Shown: positions 53,172 through 62,289, counted from the stretch's first letter. The stretch: DNA of 64,000 bases from Clavibacter michiganensis subsp. tessellarius (GCF_021922985.1 NZ_CP040788.1:2294001-2358000); one strand, 5' to 3'. Notes: generated by a model from the letters alone, not told the origin. Made by a program: numbers and translations.

Positions 53172-53867
53172 GTGTCACTGCTCATCCGCCACTGGCTGGC
53201 CCTCGCCGCCCTGGGCGCCGCGCTCATCCACCTGGCCGTCGGCGCGGGATCCTCGCCGGCGTCCATGGTGGCCCTCCTCGTCATCGGCGTCGCCGAGCTG
53301 GCCTGGGCCGTCGCGGTCCTCCGCTCGGACCGCCTGCCCGCCGCCACCTGGGCCGTCGTCGGCGCGCTCGTACCGGTCGCCGGCTGGGCGCTCCTCGTCT
53401 CCGCCGCCGTGGTCCTCGACGCCCCGGGCATCACCAGCGGCGTCCCCGCGATGCCCATGCTCGCCGCGACCCTGCTCGACCTCGCGATCGCCGCCGTCGT
53501 CGGCCGCCATCTGCGCTCGCGCGCGGAGTCGGAGGCCGAGGCCACGTGCACCGCGGTCGAGTCGCGGCTCCCCGCCGACATCGCGCTCGTCGGATCCGGC
53601 GCGGCGCTCCCGTCCGCGTCGCCCTCCGCATCCGCCCCCGCCGCGGGCCCCACTGCCGACGTGCCCGCCGCCGCCGCTACCGCGACCGCCGAGCCCGAGC
53701 CCACCGGCCGCCGCTACCTCGTGGGCGTCCTCGCCGGAGCGTTCCTCGTGGCCGGCCTCGTCACGCCCGCGCTCTCGCTCACCAACGCGGGCGAGCACGC
53801 CGTGCCGCACGGGCAGCACGGCTCCATCGACCTCACGGGCATCCAGGACGAGCACGCGGGCCACTGA
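53172..53867 (+). CDS. membrane protein with His-rich C-terminus
   Basis: A 231-residue protein with five hydrophobic segments (four before residue 120 and one near 185-205) and an Ala/Pro-rich cytoplasmic or outer linker (about 145-180). The C-terminus ends HGQHGSIDLTGIQDEHAGH, rich in His and Gly, which could bind metal (inference). Not recognised. GTG 53172 is the start; it is co-directional with the DUF4383 gene. Confidence 0.6.
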   Translation: MSLLIRHWLALAALGAALIHLAVGAGSSPASMVALLVIGVAELAWAVAVLRSDRLPAATWAVVGALVPVAGWALLVSAAVVLDAPGITSGVPAMPMLAATLLDLAIAAVVGRHLRSRAESEAEATCTAVESRLPADIALVGSGAALPSASPSASAPAAGPTADVPAAAATATAEPEPTGRRYLVGVLAGAFLVAGLVTPALSLTNAGEHAVPHGQHGSIDLTGIQDEHAGH

Positions 53868-53927
53868 GCCCACGCCCGCAGCCTCGCAGCCCGCGTAGCC
53901 GCGAGATCGACGGATGCCGGGACGTTC

Positions 53928-55235
53928 CTAGGGCGCCGGCGCCGGGGCCACGGCGGGCGTCACGCGGATCCGCGTCGCCTCGCTCATGAACCGCCGCACG
54001 TTCTCGTCGACGATGATGTCGCCCGGCCGCAGCGGCCGCGTGAGGTACAGGCCGCCGATGTCGGTGATCCGGCTGAGCGCCACGTACGTCTGCCCCGGGC
54101 TGAACACGCGCGCCCCCAGGTCGACGATGGCGCGGTCGTAGGTCTTGCCCTGCGACTTGTGGATGGTGACCGCCCACGCGAGCCGCAGCGGGAACTGCGT
54201 GAAGTCGGCCACCACGTCGCGCCGCAGCTGCTTCGTGGTGGGCGAGTACGAGTACTTGTGCTTCTCCCACGTGACCGGCTCGACCTCGTGCACGACGCCG
54301 TCGAGCTCCACGTACACGTTCGTGTCGATGCGCGTGACGACCCCGACGGATCCGTTCACCCAGCGCTGGTCCACGTCGTTGCGGAGGAACATCACCTGCG
54401 CGCCGATCTTGAGGTCGAGCTTCTCGTCGGCCGGGTAGGTGCGGCCGCCGAAGTCGCCCGTGACGTCGGCGGTGGCGGTGAGCGAGCGGCCGGGCAGGCG
54501 CTTGAGGGCCTCCGCGTTGATCCGGTTGACGGTGTCGTTGCGCGTGGCGAGCGTGATGGCGCCGTCGGTCGGAGCCGGCCGCGCGCCCGCCGCGTTCAGC
54601 ACGCCGGCGATCTCGGCCGTGACGCGTCCGTGGCGCACGGCGTTGAGCATCTCCTTGAACGCCTCCTCGTGCTGCCGGTGGATCTCGGTGAGCTCGTAGA
54701 TCCGCAGCTGCGCCTCCTCCCACACCTTCGCGTCGAAGAACCACATGGAGCGGTAGCGGTCGGCGAAGTAGGCGCGCTCGTCGCCGTCGCCGGGCACGGG
54801 GGCCAGCTGGTACGGATCCCCGAACAGCACGACCTGCACGCCGCCGAACGGCACGTCCTTCTTGTGGCGCGCCTGGCGGAGGCTGCGGTCGATGGCGTCG
54901 ACGAGGTCGGCGTTGACCATGGAGACCTCGTCGATGACGAGCGTGTCGATGGTGTTGAGGAGCTTCCGCAGCTCGCCCGTCTGCTCGATCTCCTCGTCGG
55001 CGATGACGCCGATGGGCAGCTTGAACAGCGAGTGGATGGTCTGCCCGCCCACGTTCAGCGCCGCCACCCCGGTGGGCGCGCAGATGACGATCTGCTTCTC
55101 CGTGTTCCACGACAGGTGCGTGAGGAGGGTCGACTTGCCCGTGCCGGCGCGACCCGTGACGAAGATGTGGTCGCGCGTGCCCTCGATGGCCTGGAAGACG
55201 GCGGCCTGCTCCGGGGAGAGGGGGACCGTGCTCAC
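53928..55235 (-). CDS. PIF1/RecD-like ATP-dependent helicase
   Basis: A 435-residue SF1B helicase. Walker A is GRAGTGKST (28-36), Walker B IDEVSM (101-106), motif III FGDPYQLAPV, motif V TIHKSQGKTYDRAI and motif VI TYVALSR. The opening LSPEQAAVFQAI is the Q-motif. Such enzymes unwind 5'-3' and resolve forks or G-quadruplexes. Unlike larger helicases there is no extra nuclease or HRDC domain. GTG-free ATG start at 55235 has a CCAGGAG site upstream. Single gene. Confidence 0.9.
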   Translation of the reverse strand: MSTVPLSPEQAAVFQAIEGTRDHIFVTGRAGTGKSTLLTHLSWNTEKQIVICAPTGVAALNVGGQTIHSLFKLPIGVIADEEIEQTGELRKLLNTIDTLVIDEVSMVNADLVDAIDRSLRQARHKKDVPFGGVQVVLFGDPYQLAPVPGDGDERAYFADRYRSMWFFDAKVWEEAQLRIYELTEIHRQHEEAFKEMLNAVRHGRVTAEIAGVLNAAGARPAPTDGAITLATRNDTVNRINAEALKRLPGRSLTATADVTGDFGGRTYPADEKLDLKIGAQVMFLRNDVDQRWVNGSVGVVTRIDTNVYVELDGVVHEVEPVTWEKHKYSYSPTTKQLRRDVVADFTQFPLRLAWAVTIHKSQGKTYDRAIVDLGARVFSPGQTYVALSRITDIGGLYLTRPLRPGDIIVDENVRRFMSEATRIRVTPAVAPAPAP

Positions 55236-55366
55236 GCGGGGCTCCTGGCGGTTCGGGGGTGGATGCGGCGCGGACCGACGGCGGCGGCGCGGCGCGGATG
55301 CGCACTCGAATCTACCCCGGGCCCGCCCCGGCCGGTCGCGGATCCGCCGCCCGTAGGATGATCCGC

Positions 55367-56395
55367 ATGCCGAGCCCCGCCGTCGACGCGCGCGGGGAGC
55401 TGCGTCGGGCCGTGGTCCTCTGGTCGGTGCTCGCGGCCCTGCTCCTCGGGGCGTTCGCCGGCACCGTCGCGACGCTCGACCGCACCGTCTTCAGCGCCCA
55501 CGGGTTCGTGCGCTCCTACCTCGACGCGCTCGCCCGCGAGGACAGCCGCGACGCCCTCGCCACCCCCGGCGTGGTGCTGCCGGACGACGGGAGCCGCGCG
55601 CTCCTCGACGACCGCGCCCTGCCCGGCCTCGCCGACGTCGAGCTCGTCTCCGACGAGCGGGCGCCCGACGGCGCCGACGGCGAGCGCGTGGTCACGTACT
55701 CCTACACGCTGCCGTCCGGCCCCGGATCCACGGCCTTCCGCGTGCGGGAGACGCCGGCCGCGCTCGGCCTCTTCGACCGCTGGGAGTTCGCGACCAGCCC
55801 GGTGGCCGCCGTCGACCTCGAGCTCCGGCACGCCGCGACCTTCACCGCGAACGGGCTCGCGGTCTCCGCGACGGCGGGCGGCGACGCGGCCGCGGGCGCT
55901 GGATCCACGTACCTCGTGCTCGCGCCCGCCGACCTCGCGCTCGACCACGCGTCGTCGTTCCTCCAGGCCGAGCAGACCGACGTCGCCGTCACCGACCCCG
56001 GCAGCGTCGTGCCCGCGCGCGTCGACGCCGAACCCACCCCGGAGCTCATCGACTCCGTGCAGGCCGAGGTCGAGTCGTACCTCACGGCGTGCACCACGCA
56101 GGCCGTGCTGTTCCCGTCGGGCTGCCCGTTCGGGAAGTCGATCCGCGACCGGATCACCTCGCCGCCGGTGTGGACGATGACGGCCATGCCCGAGATCACG
56201 CTGCGCCCCGCGAGCGACGACCCGGCCGACCTCGACTGGGTCGTGCCCTCCACGGTCGGCACCGCGCACATCCAGGTGCCCGTCCGCTCCCTCTACGACG
56301 GCACCGTGAAGGACCTCGACGAGGACGTGCCGTTCAGCGTGAGCTGGCGCGTGACGCTCGACGAGGACGCGGGCGTGCGGATCCAGGGCCTCTAG
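55367..56395 (+). CDS. membrane-anchored hypothetical protein
   Basis: A 342-residue protein with one N-terminal membrane helix (VVLWSVLAALLLGAFAGTVA, about 17-37) and a large outer domain. The region after the helix (FVRSYLDALAREDSRDALAT) resembles the start of NTF2-like lumazine-binding folds; two Cys (ACTTQAVLF, SGCPFG) may pair. No family named. TAGGAT lies 7 nt before ATG 55367. It is divergent from the PIF1-type helicase. Confidence 0.65.
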   Translation: MPSPAVDARGELRRAVVLWSVLAALLLGAFAGTVATLDRTVFSAHGFVRSYLDALAREDSRDALATPGVVLPDDGSRALLDDRALPGLADVELVSDERAPDGADGERVVTYSYTLPSGPGSTAFRVRETPAALGLFDRWEFATSPVAAVDLELRHAATFTANGLAVSATAGGDAAAGAGSTYLVLAPADLALDHASSFLQAEQTDVAVTDPGSVVPARVDAEPTPELIDSVQAEVESYLTACTTQAVLFPSGCPFGKSIRDRITSPPVWTMTAMPEITLRPASDDPADLDWVVPSTVGTAHIQVPVRSLYDGTVKDLDEDVPFSVSWRVTLDEDAGVRIQGL

Positions 56396-56504
56396 CCGAT
56401 CGCGACCCTCTCGCGCGGGCATGGTGCGCACCGGCCGCGGGAGGAGCAGGATCGGGAGCCACAGGGTCCCCGCGGCCGCGGGGTCCGCCATCCGAGGAGC
56501 GTCC

Positions 56505-56927
56505 ATGTCCGCGATCATGACCCCGTACCTGTCCTTCCGCGACCAGGCGGCAGACGCGCTGCGCTTCTACCAGGGGGTCTTCGGCGGCGAGCTCACGACG
56601 ACCACGTTCGGCGAGCAGGGCATGAGCCCGGATCCCGCGGAGGCCGACAAGGTCATGCACGGCCGGCTGGACTCCGGCGCGGGCTTCGTGCTGATGGCCT
56701 CGGACACCCCGGCGTCGATGGGCGTGCCGAGCGGATCCGCCATCACGCTCTCGCTCTCGGGCGACGACGCGGAGGTGCTCGGCGGCTGGTGGGACGCGCT
56801 GACGGCGGACGGCACCATCGTCCTGCCGCTCGAGGTGGCGCCGTGGGGCGAGCGGTTCGGCATGTGCACCGACCGGTACGGGATCGACTGGATGGTGTCG
56901 ATCGCGACGGCGGCGGCCGGCGCCTGA
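56505..56927 (+). CDS. VOC family protein (PhnB/glyoxalase-like)
   Basis: A 140-residue VOC-fold protein. The segments TPYLSFRDQAADALRFYQGVFGG, MHGRLDSGAGFVLMASDTP and WGERFGMCTDRYGIDWM are those of the PhnB/DUF1428-like subgroup. Metal ligands of true glyoxalases are not clear, so the activity is open. ATG 56505 has GAGGAG upstream. It converges on the iron transporter operon. Confidence 0.87.
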   Translation: MSAIMTPYLSFRDQAADALRFYQGVFGGELTTTTFGEQGMSPDPAEADKVMHGRLDSGAGFVLMASDTPASMGVPSGSAITLSLSGDDAEVLGGWWDALTADGTIVLPLEVAPWGERFGMCTDRYGIDWMVSIATAAAGA

Positions 56928-56974
56928 CCCGCAGCCCCCGGGCCCGGGCTCGCGCCGGCCTGAGGCATCAGGCC

Positions 56975-57871
56975 TCAGGCCCAGCGGCCCCCGCGCGGCA
57001 CGATGAGCGGCGTGTGCGAGACGGGGTCGTCGATCACGAGGCAGGGCAGCCCGAAGACCTCCTCGACGAGCTCCGCGGTGACGATCTCGCGCGGGGCGCC
57101 GGACGCGACGACGCGGCCGTCGCCCATCACGATGAGGTGGTCGGCGTAGCGCGCGGCGTGGTTGAGGTCGTGCAGCACCGCGACGATGGTGCTGCCGCCG
57201 CGGTGCAGGTCGGCGAGGAGGTCGAGCAGCTCGATCTGGTGCGCGATGTCGAGGAACGTCGTCGGCTCGTCGAGCAGCAGCACGGGCGTCTGCTGCGCGA
57301 GCGCCATCGCGACCCACACGCGCTGGCGCTGGCCGCCGGAGAGCTCGTCGACGTGGCGGTCCGCGAGGTCGGCGACGCCCGTGTCATCCATCGCCCGCTG
57401 CACGGCGTCCTCGTCGCTCGCCGTCCACTGGCGGATGAGGTTCTGGTGCGGGAAGCGGCCGCGCGCCACCAGGTCGGCGACCGTGATGCCGTCGGGCGCG
57501 ATCGCGCTCTGCGGGAGGAGGCCGATGATCCGCGCCGCCTCCTTCGCCCGGTACGACGCGAGCGGCCGGTCGTCGAGGAGCACGCTGCCGGCCGTCGGCG
57601 CGAGCAGGCGCGAGAGCGCACGCAGCAGGGTCGACTTGCCGCACGCGTTCGGGCCGACGATGACCGTGAACGACCCGTCGGGCACGTCGACGTCGAGCGC
57701 CTCGGAGATCACGCGGCGGTCGTACGCGAGCGTGACGCCCTCGGCGCGGAGGCGCGGCGCGGCGGTGGCGGGTGCGGCAGGCGGCGTCGCGGCGGGTGCG
57801 GCCGGCGCGGGCCCAGGTGCGGCGGTGCGAGCGGCGGCGGCGCCCGGCAGGGCGGATGCGGTGTCGTCCAC
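56975..57871 (-). CDS. iron-siderophore ABC transporter, ATP-binding protein
   Basis: A 298-residue FecE/FepC-type ATPase. Walker A GPNACGKST, signature ELSGGQRQR, Walker B VLLLDEPTTFLD and the H-loop His in AVLHDLNHAAR are complete. GTG 57871 is chosen because GGAGGT lies exactly 6 nt upstream; a start at 57949 would add a Pro/Asp repeat tail encoded by GGGATCGGGTGCGG-like repeats. The gene ends the permease-permease-ATPase operon and powers ferric-siderophore import. Confidence 0.92.
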   Translation of the reverse strand: MDDTASALPGAAAARTAAPGPAPAAPAATPPAAPATAAPRLRAEGVTLAYDRRVISEALDVDVPDGSFTVIVGPNACGKSTLLRALSRLLAPTAGSVLLDDRPLASYRAKEAARIIGLLPQSAIAPDGITVADLVARGRFPHQNLIRQWTASDEDAVQRAMDDTGVADLADRHVDELSGGQRQRVWVAMALAQQTPVLLLDEPTTFLDIAHQIELLDLLADLHRGGSTIVAVLHDLNHAARYADHLIVMGDGRVVASGAPREIVTAELVEEVFGLPCLVIDDPVSHTPLIVPRGGRWA

Positions 57872-57941
57872 GACGGGACCTCCAACGGGATCGGGTGCGG
57901 AAGCGGGATCGGGTGCGGGATCGGGATCGGGGCGGGGCGCG

Positions 57942-59033
57942 TCAAGCACGTCGGGCCGCCTCGCGGATCAGGAGCGCGATGAGGTAGACCCCGCCGACCA
58001 CGACCGTGACGATGCCGACGGGCACCGTCCCGGGCAGCGCGTGCTGGGCCACGGAGTCGGCGGCGAGCAGGAGCAGCCCGCCGGTGAGCGCGGCCGGCAC
58101 GAGCGGCAGGCCGGCGCTGCGCGTGAGGCGCCGGGCGATCTGCGGCGCGGCGAGCGCGACGAACGCGATCGGCCCGGCCGCCGCGGTCACGACCGCCGTG
58201 AGGGCGACGCCGAGGACCAGCAGCACCAGCCGCGTGGGCTCGGCCCGCACGCCGTGGGCGCGGGCCGCGTCGTCGCCGAGCTCGAGCTGCCGCAGCGGCC
58301 CGGAGAGCAGCAGGATCGCCGGCGCGAGCACGAGGAGGGCGACGAACGCGGGGAGCGCGCGGTCCCAGCCGACGAGCGCGAGGGATCCGGCGCCCCAGAT
58401 CGACGCGGCCATCGCGACCTCGGTGCCCGCCTTCAGCAGCAGGAACGTGTTGACGCCGTGGAGCACGGCCGTGACCGCGATGCCCGTGATGATCAGCCGG
58501 AACCCCTGCACCCCGCCGCGGTACGCGAGCAGGTACACGACGAGCGCCGTGCCGAGCCCGCCCGCCAGCGCGCCGACCGCCGTGGGCAGGAACGTCGCGC
58601 CGGCGAGCGTCGTGACGATCAGCGCGCCCGTGTAGGAGCCGGTGGAGAAGCCGATGACGTCGGGCGACCCGAGCGGGTTGCGCGTGAGCGACTGGAAGAC
58701 GGCGCCGGCCACCCCGAGCGCGGCGCCGAACGCGATCCCGGCGAGCACGCGCGGGAGGCGCCACTCGGTGACGATGGTGGTCGCGAACGAGCCGTCGGGC
58801 AGCACGAGGGCGCGGATCACCTCGGGCACCGTCAGCGGGTAGTCGCCCGTGCCGAGCGCCACGAGCGCGACGCCGACGATGACGACGGCGAGCGCCGCGC
58901 CCACGAGCGCCTCGCGCAGGCGGAGCCGCGTGCCGATGAGGGGCAGGCGCACGCTGCCGGCGACCCGGACGGCGGATCGGCCGGAGGGACGGCGCGCGGC
59001 GGACCGGCGCCCCGCGCGGGCGGGCGCGCTCAC
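57942..59033 (-). CDS. iron-siderophore ABC transporter permease (FecCD family)
   Basis: A 363-residue FecCD-type permease with about ten membrane helices. The blocks RLPRVLAGIAFGAALGVAGAVFQSLTRNPLGSPDVIGFSTG and GPIAFVALAAPQIARRLTRS (ATPase contact) are diagnostic. GTG 59033 overlaps the stop of the upstream permease by 4 nt (GTGA). The N-terminus is basic and Ala/Arg-rich. Pairs with the other permease to form the membrane channel. Confidence 0.92.
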   Translation of the reverse strand: MSAPARAGRRSAARRPSGRSAVRVAGSVRLPLIGTRLRLREALVGAALAVVIVGVALVALGTGDYPLTVPEVIRALVLPDGSFATTIVTEWRLPRVLAGIAFGAALGVAGAVFQSLTRNPLGSPDVIGFSTGSYTGALIVTTLAGATFLPTAVGALAGGLGTALVVYLLAYRGGVQGFRLIITGIAVTAVLHGVNTFLLLKAGTEVAMAASIWGAGSLALVGWDRALPAFVALLVLAPAILLLSGPLRQLELGDDAARAHGVRAEPTRLVLLVLGVALTAVVTAAAGPIAFVALAAPQIARRLTRSAGLPLVPAALTGGLLLLAADSVAQHALPGTVPVGIVTVVVGGVYLIALLIREAARRA

Positions 59034-60088
59034 AGCCCCGACGCCCTCTGCCGGCGCACGAGCAGGATCAGCACGGGCGCGCCCAGCACGGCCGTCACGA
59101 TCCCGGCGGGCAGCTCCGCCGGCCGCAGCACGACGCGCCCGACGATGTCCGCGGCGAGCAGCAGCACCGGCGCCAGCACGATCGTGTACGCGAGGATCCA
59201 GCGCTGGTCGGGCCCCACGATCCAGCGCGCGATGTGCGGGATCATCAGCCCGACGAAGGCGATCGGCCCGGCCATGGCGGTCGCGCCGCCCGCGAGCAGC
59301 GTCACGGCCACGACGGCCACCGTCCGCACCACGACCACGTTCGCCCCGAGGGAGCGCGCGAGGTCGTCGCCGAGCGCGACGGCGTCGAGACTGCGGGCGA
59401 TGAGCGCGGCGAGCAGCACGCCCGCCGCGAGGAACGGCGCGACCGGCACGAGGGCGTCCCAGCCGCGGTCCTGCAGCGAGCCCGACTCCCACGCGCGCAT
59501 GGCGTTGAAGCCCTGCGGATCCGCGAGCAGGAGGCCCGAGGTGATGCCCGCGAGCACCGCACCGAGGGCGACCCCGGCGAGCGTCAGGCGCACCGGATCG
59601 CCGCCGCCGCGCCCCGCGGAGCCCACCACGTACACGACGACGGCCGCCACGAGCGCCCCGCCGAAGGCGAACCAGAGGTAACCGCTCACGGCGGTCACAC
59701 CGAGCACGCCCGTCGCGATCGCCACCGCGAACGCCGAGCCGGCGGTGACGCCGAGGATGCCGGGATCCGCCAGCGGGTTGCGCGTGACGGCCTGGATGAG
59801 CGCGCCCGCGACCCCGAGCGCGAGGCCCGCGGCGAGGCCGACGAGGGTGCGCGGCACGCGGAGGTCGGTGATCACGACGAGCTCGGCCGGGTCGCGCGGC
59901 CGTCCGGCGAGCGCGTCGACGACGGCGCCGAGCGGGATGTCGCGGGACCCGATGGCGATGCTCGCGAGGCACGCCAGCACGAGCACGCCGAGCGCCAGCA
60001 GGAGGCCCGCCGAGCGCGAGAGGCCGCTCCGCGCCCGGCCCGCGGGGGCGTCGGTGGCGGAGGCGCGCGCGAGGACCCGGAGCGACAT
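59030..60088 (-). CDS. iron-siderophore ABC transporter permease (FecCD family)
   Basis: A 352-residue FecCD-type permease, first gene of the operon. Diagnostic blocks are RVPRTLVGLAAGLALGVAGALIQAVTRNPLADPGILGVTAG and GPIAFVGLMIPHIARWIVGPDQRW. ATG 60088 has TAGGCT 9 nt upstream, with a DtxR/IdeR-like iron box further upstream at 60112-60130, so repression by iron is expected. Divergent from the substrate-binding protein gene. Confidence 0.93.
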   Translation of the reverse strand: MSLRVLARASATDAPAGRARSGLSRSAGLLLALGVLVLACLASIAIGSRDIPLGAVVDALAGRPRDPAELVVITDLRVPRTLVGLAAGLALGVAGALIQAVTRNPLADPGILGVTAGSAFAVAIATGVLGVTAVSGYLWFAFGGALVAAVVVYVVGSAGRGGGDPVRLTLAGVALGAVLAGITSGLLLADPQGFNAMRAWESGSLQDRGWDALVPVAPFLAAGVLLAALIARSLDAVALGDDLARSLGANVVVVRTVAVVAVTLLAGGATAMAGPIAFVGLMIPHIARWIVGPDQRWILAYTIVLAPVLLLAADIVGRVVLRPAELPAGIVTAVLGAPVLILLVRRQRASGL

Positions 60089-60111
60089 GGCCCGGACAGC
60101 CTACCCCGCCC

Positions 60112-60130
60112 TTAGGTTAGGCTCCCCTTG
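60112..60130. promoter_or_regulatory. DtxR/IdeR-type iron box
   Basis: The 19 bases starting TTAGGTTAGGCT match the known DtxR/IdeR consensus at 15 of 19 positions: the left 12 perfectly, the right 7 at three. It sits between divergent iron-uptake genes, where Fe-loaded DtxR/IdeR would shut off both. Confidence 0.75.
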
Positions 60131-60180
60131 CCTGATGGGATCCGCACCGGCCCGTCATCTACCCCGAGAGGCCCCGCACC

Positions 60181-61185
60181 ATGAGGTTCCCCACCACCGG
60201 CTCCGCCCTCGTCGCGCTCGCCGTCGCGTCGCTCGCCCTGACCGGATGCTCGAGCTCCTCCGACCCGGCGGCCTCCGCTCCCCCCGCGTCCGGATCCGCG
60301 ACCGGCGCCTTCCCCGCCACCGTCGACACGAAGTTCGGCGAGGTCACCGTGCCGAGCGAGCCGAAGCGCGTCGTCGCCCTCGGCTGGGGCGACGCGGAGA
60401 CCGCGCTCGCCCTCGGCGTGCAGCCCGTGGGCGCCTCCGACTGGCTCGGCTTCGGCGCGGACGCGGACGGCGTCGGCCCGTGGGCGCAGGGCCTCTACAC
60501 GGAGAAGCCGCAGATCATCGAGACGCTCGAGCCCTCCTACGAGGCCATCGCGGCGCTCAAGCCCGACCTGATCCTCGACACCAAGGGCTCGGGCGACCAG
60601 GCCCGCTACGACCGCCTCTCGCAGATCGCGCCCACCATCGGCGTGCCCGAGGGCGCCGACAGCTACCTCACCGACATGGAGGACCAGGTGGACATGGTCG
60701 CCGAGGCCCTCGGCCGGGAGGACCAGGGCGACGCCCTCCTCGAGGCGGTCGACCAGCGCTTCGACGAGGTCGCCGCCGCGCACCCCGACTGGAAGGGCAA
60801 GACGGTCACCGCGGCGACCAAGACCAGCGAGGGCTGGGGCGCCTACGTCGAGGGCAGCGAGCGCGTCGCGTTCCTCGAGAAGCTCGGCTTCGTGCAGAGC
60901 CCCACCATCGCGGGGATCCCCGCCAACGCCGGCGGCTTCTCCGTCGACGTCTCCTCCGAGCAGCTCGACCTGCTCGACGCCGACGCGATCGTGGCGTTCC
61001 CGATCTTCATCGACAAGGCCGTCATCACCGACGACCCGCTGTGGCAGGCGATCCCCGCGGTCGCCGCCGGGCACTCCATCGTCCTCGACGGCGACGTGTC
61101 GTCGGCCTACTCGATCGGCACCACGCTCTCCACGGGCTACGCGCTCGACCGGCTCGTGCCGCTGCTGGAGACCGCCACGTCCTGA
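60181..61185 (+). CDS. iron-siderophore ABC transporter substrate-binding lipoprotein
   Basis: A 334-residue cluster-A-8 (FepB/FhuD-type) binding protein. The signal peptide ends in the lipobox LTGC (Cys23). Mature segments include KRVVALGWGDAETALALGV, LKPDLILDTKG and a long backbone helix near residues 180-200. It captures a ferric-siderophore outside the membrane and delivers it to the divergent permease/ATPase operon. The gene stands right of the iron box. No siderophore biosynthesis genes are in the window, so a foreign siderophore may be used. Confidence 0.92.
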   Translation: MRFPTTGSALVALAVASLALTGCSSSSDPAASAPPASGSATGAFPATVDTKFGEVTVPSEPKRVVALGWGDAETALALGVQPVGASDWLGFGADADGVGPWAQGLYTEKPQIIETLEPSYEAIAALKPDLILDTKGSGDQARYDRLSQIAPTIGVPEGADSYLTDMEDQVDMVAEALGREDQGDALLEAVDQRFDEVAAAHPDWKGKTVTAATKTSEGWGAYVEGSERVAFLEKLGFVQSPTIAGIPANAGGFSVDVSSEQLDLLDADAIVAFPIFIDKAVITDDPLWQAIPAVAAGHSIVLDGDVSSAYSIGTTLSTGYALDRLVPLLETATS

Positions 61186-61202
61186 TCCGGATCCGCACCA
61201 CC

Positions 61203-61235
61203 GGGGCCCGCCGCGCGCATCGCGTGGCGGGCCCC
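61203..61235. terminator. GGGCCC-stem hairpin between convergent genes
   Basis: GGGGCCCGCC / GGCGGGCCCC extended by an inner CGCG-CAT-CGCG pairing forms a near-perfect stem between the binding-protein gene and the wHTH regulator gene. Confidence 0.75.
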
Positions 61236-61249
61236 GTCACGTCCGGCGG

Positions 61250-61540
61250 CTACGCGTCGAGCATCTCCGTGAGCGCCCGGCGGTAGTCCTCGAACGCGCG
61301 GCGGCCGACGGTCGTGAGCGCGAGGTAGGTCACCGGCTGCCGCCCCTCGTGCGTCTTCCGCACCTCCACGTAGCCGGGATCCTCGAGCTTCCGCAGGTGC
61401 GTCGACAGGTTGCCGGCCGTCATGTCGAGGATCTCCTGGAGCCGCGGGAAGGACAGCGCCTCCCCCGCGTCGAGCGTCGCGAGCGACGCGACGATCCGCA
61501 GACGGGCCTGGGCGTGGATCACCGGATCGAGGTCAGCCAA
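61250..61540 (-). CDS. winged-helix transcriptional regulator
   Basis: A 96-residue single-domain regulator (HTH_34/ArsR-MarR-like). The helix-turn-helix is LSFPRLQEILDMTAGNLSTHLRKLEDPGYVEV, followed by the wing KTHEGRQPVTYLALT. It overlaps the upstream membrane protein gene by 8 nt, so the two form an operon. Palindromes upstream of that gene (62267-62289) are its probable target. Confidence 0.86.
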   Translation of the reverse strand: MADLDPVIHAQARLRIVASLATLDAGEALSFPRLQEILDMTAGNLSTHLRKLEDPGYVEVRKTHEGRQPVTYLALTTVGRRAFEDYRRALTEMLDA

Positions 61541-62216
61541 GGCGGGCTCGCAGCGAACGGCGGGCGCGGGCCCCGCGCACGGCGACGGCGATCCCCGTGA
61601 CGAGGTACGCGCCGCCGCCGACGACCGCCATCACCAGGTAGTTGCCCGGGTAGCCCGCGAAGGGGGCGGCGAGCGCGGCGACCACGAGGATCGACCCGAG
61701 GAGCAGCGACGTCCGCGAGTGGAAGAGCGCGGCGGTCGACAGCAGCATCATCCCGGCCACGAAGGAGAAGCCCGATGTGTAGAAGATCGAGAGCAGGCGG
61801 CTCGGGGCGTCGTTGAGCGCGAGCCCGATGCCGAGCACGTAGACCGAGACCATGGCCACCGACCAGCTGATCCCGTAGACGCGCCCCTGCCAGCGCGCCT
61901 CGCCCGTGGTCTCCAGGCCGGCAGAACCGCGGATCCCGAGCACCACGCTGACGACCACGCCCACGCCGATGAGCCCGGCGAAGATCCCGACGGCCGCGGG
62001 GAGCGGCAGGCTCACGGCGTCCGACCCGTCGATGAGCCACAGGGCCGTGTAGCCGAGGATCCACGCGACGCCCCAGACCACCTCCATGATCCAGACGAAC
62101 GAGGTCTGCGCGTCGACCGCGACCCGCCGCTGGTCCTCCATGAGCGCGTGCATCGTCCGCGGGTCGGGCGCGGGCCCGTCATCGTCGACCTCGTCCGTGC
62201 GCATCGTGGTGTCCAT
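61533..62216 (-). CDS. membrane protein co-encoded with wHTH regulator
   Basis: A 227-residue protein. A cytoplasmic N-terminus of about 45 residues is followed by six hydrophobic segments (FVWIMEVVWGVAWILGYTALW, AAVGIFAGLIGVGVVVSVVLG, ISWSVAMVSVYVLGIGLAL, then LLSIFYTSGFSFVAGMMLL, and two more) and a basic end. Operons of a small wHTH regulator and such a transporter-like membrane protein are common in Actinobacteria. Function unknown. ATG 62216 has GAGG upstream. Confidence 0.75.
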   Translation of the reverse strand: MDTTMRTDEVDDDGPAPDPRTMHALMEDQRRVAVDAQTSFVWIMEVVWGVAWILGYTALWLIDGSDAVSLPLPAAVGIFAGLIGVGVVVSVVLGIRGSAGLETTGEARWQGRVYGISWSVAMVSVYVLGIGLALNDAPSRLLSIFYTSGFSFVAGMMLLSTAALFHSRTSLLLGSILVVAALAAPFAGYPGNYLVMAVVGGGAYLVTGIAVAVRGARARRSLRARLG

Positions 62217-62266
62217 CTCCGCCTCTCCGCGGGCGACCCTCGCCCGCCGGGCTCCCGCCCTCGCTA

Positions 62267-62289
62267 CTTTGTAACGCAAAGTGCTTTGC
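62267..62289 (-). promoter_or_regulatory. overlapping palindromes upstream of the regulator operon
   Basis: GCAAAG-TG-CTTTGC (62276-62289) and CTTTG-TAACG-CAAAG (62267-62281) overlap, giving three alternating CTTTG/CAAAG half-sites about 50 nt before the membrane protein start. Probable autoregulatory operator for the wHTH protein at 61250. Confidence 0.55.

Noticed and set aside
57872..57949. 26-residue N-terminal extension of the ABC ATPase
   Set aside because: It is encoded by a tandem-repeat tract giving Pro/Asp repeats, whereas GTG 57871 has GGAGGT at ideal distance, so the shorter start was preferred.
57162..59681. An 839-codon open frame antisense to the iron permease operon
   Set aside because: Same cause; the translation is repetitive Arg/Ser/Thr/Ala and the three ABC genes on the other strand are unambiguous.
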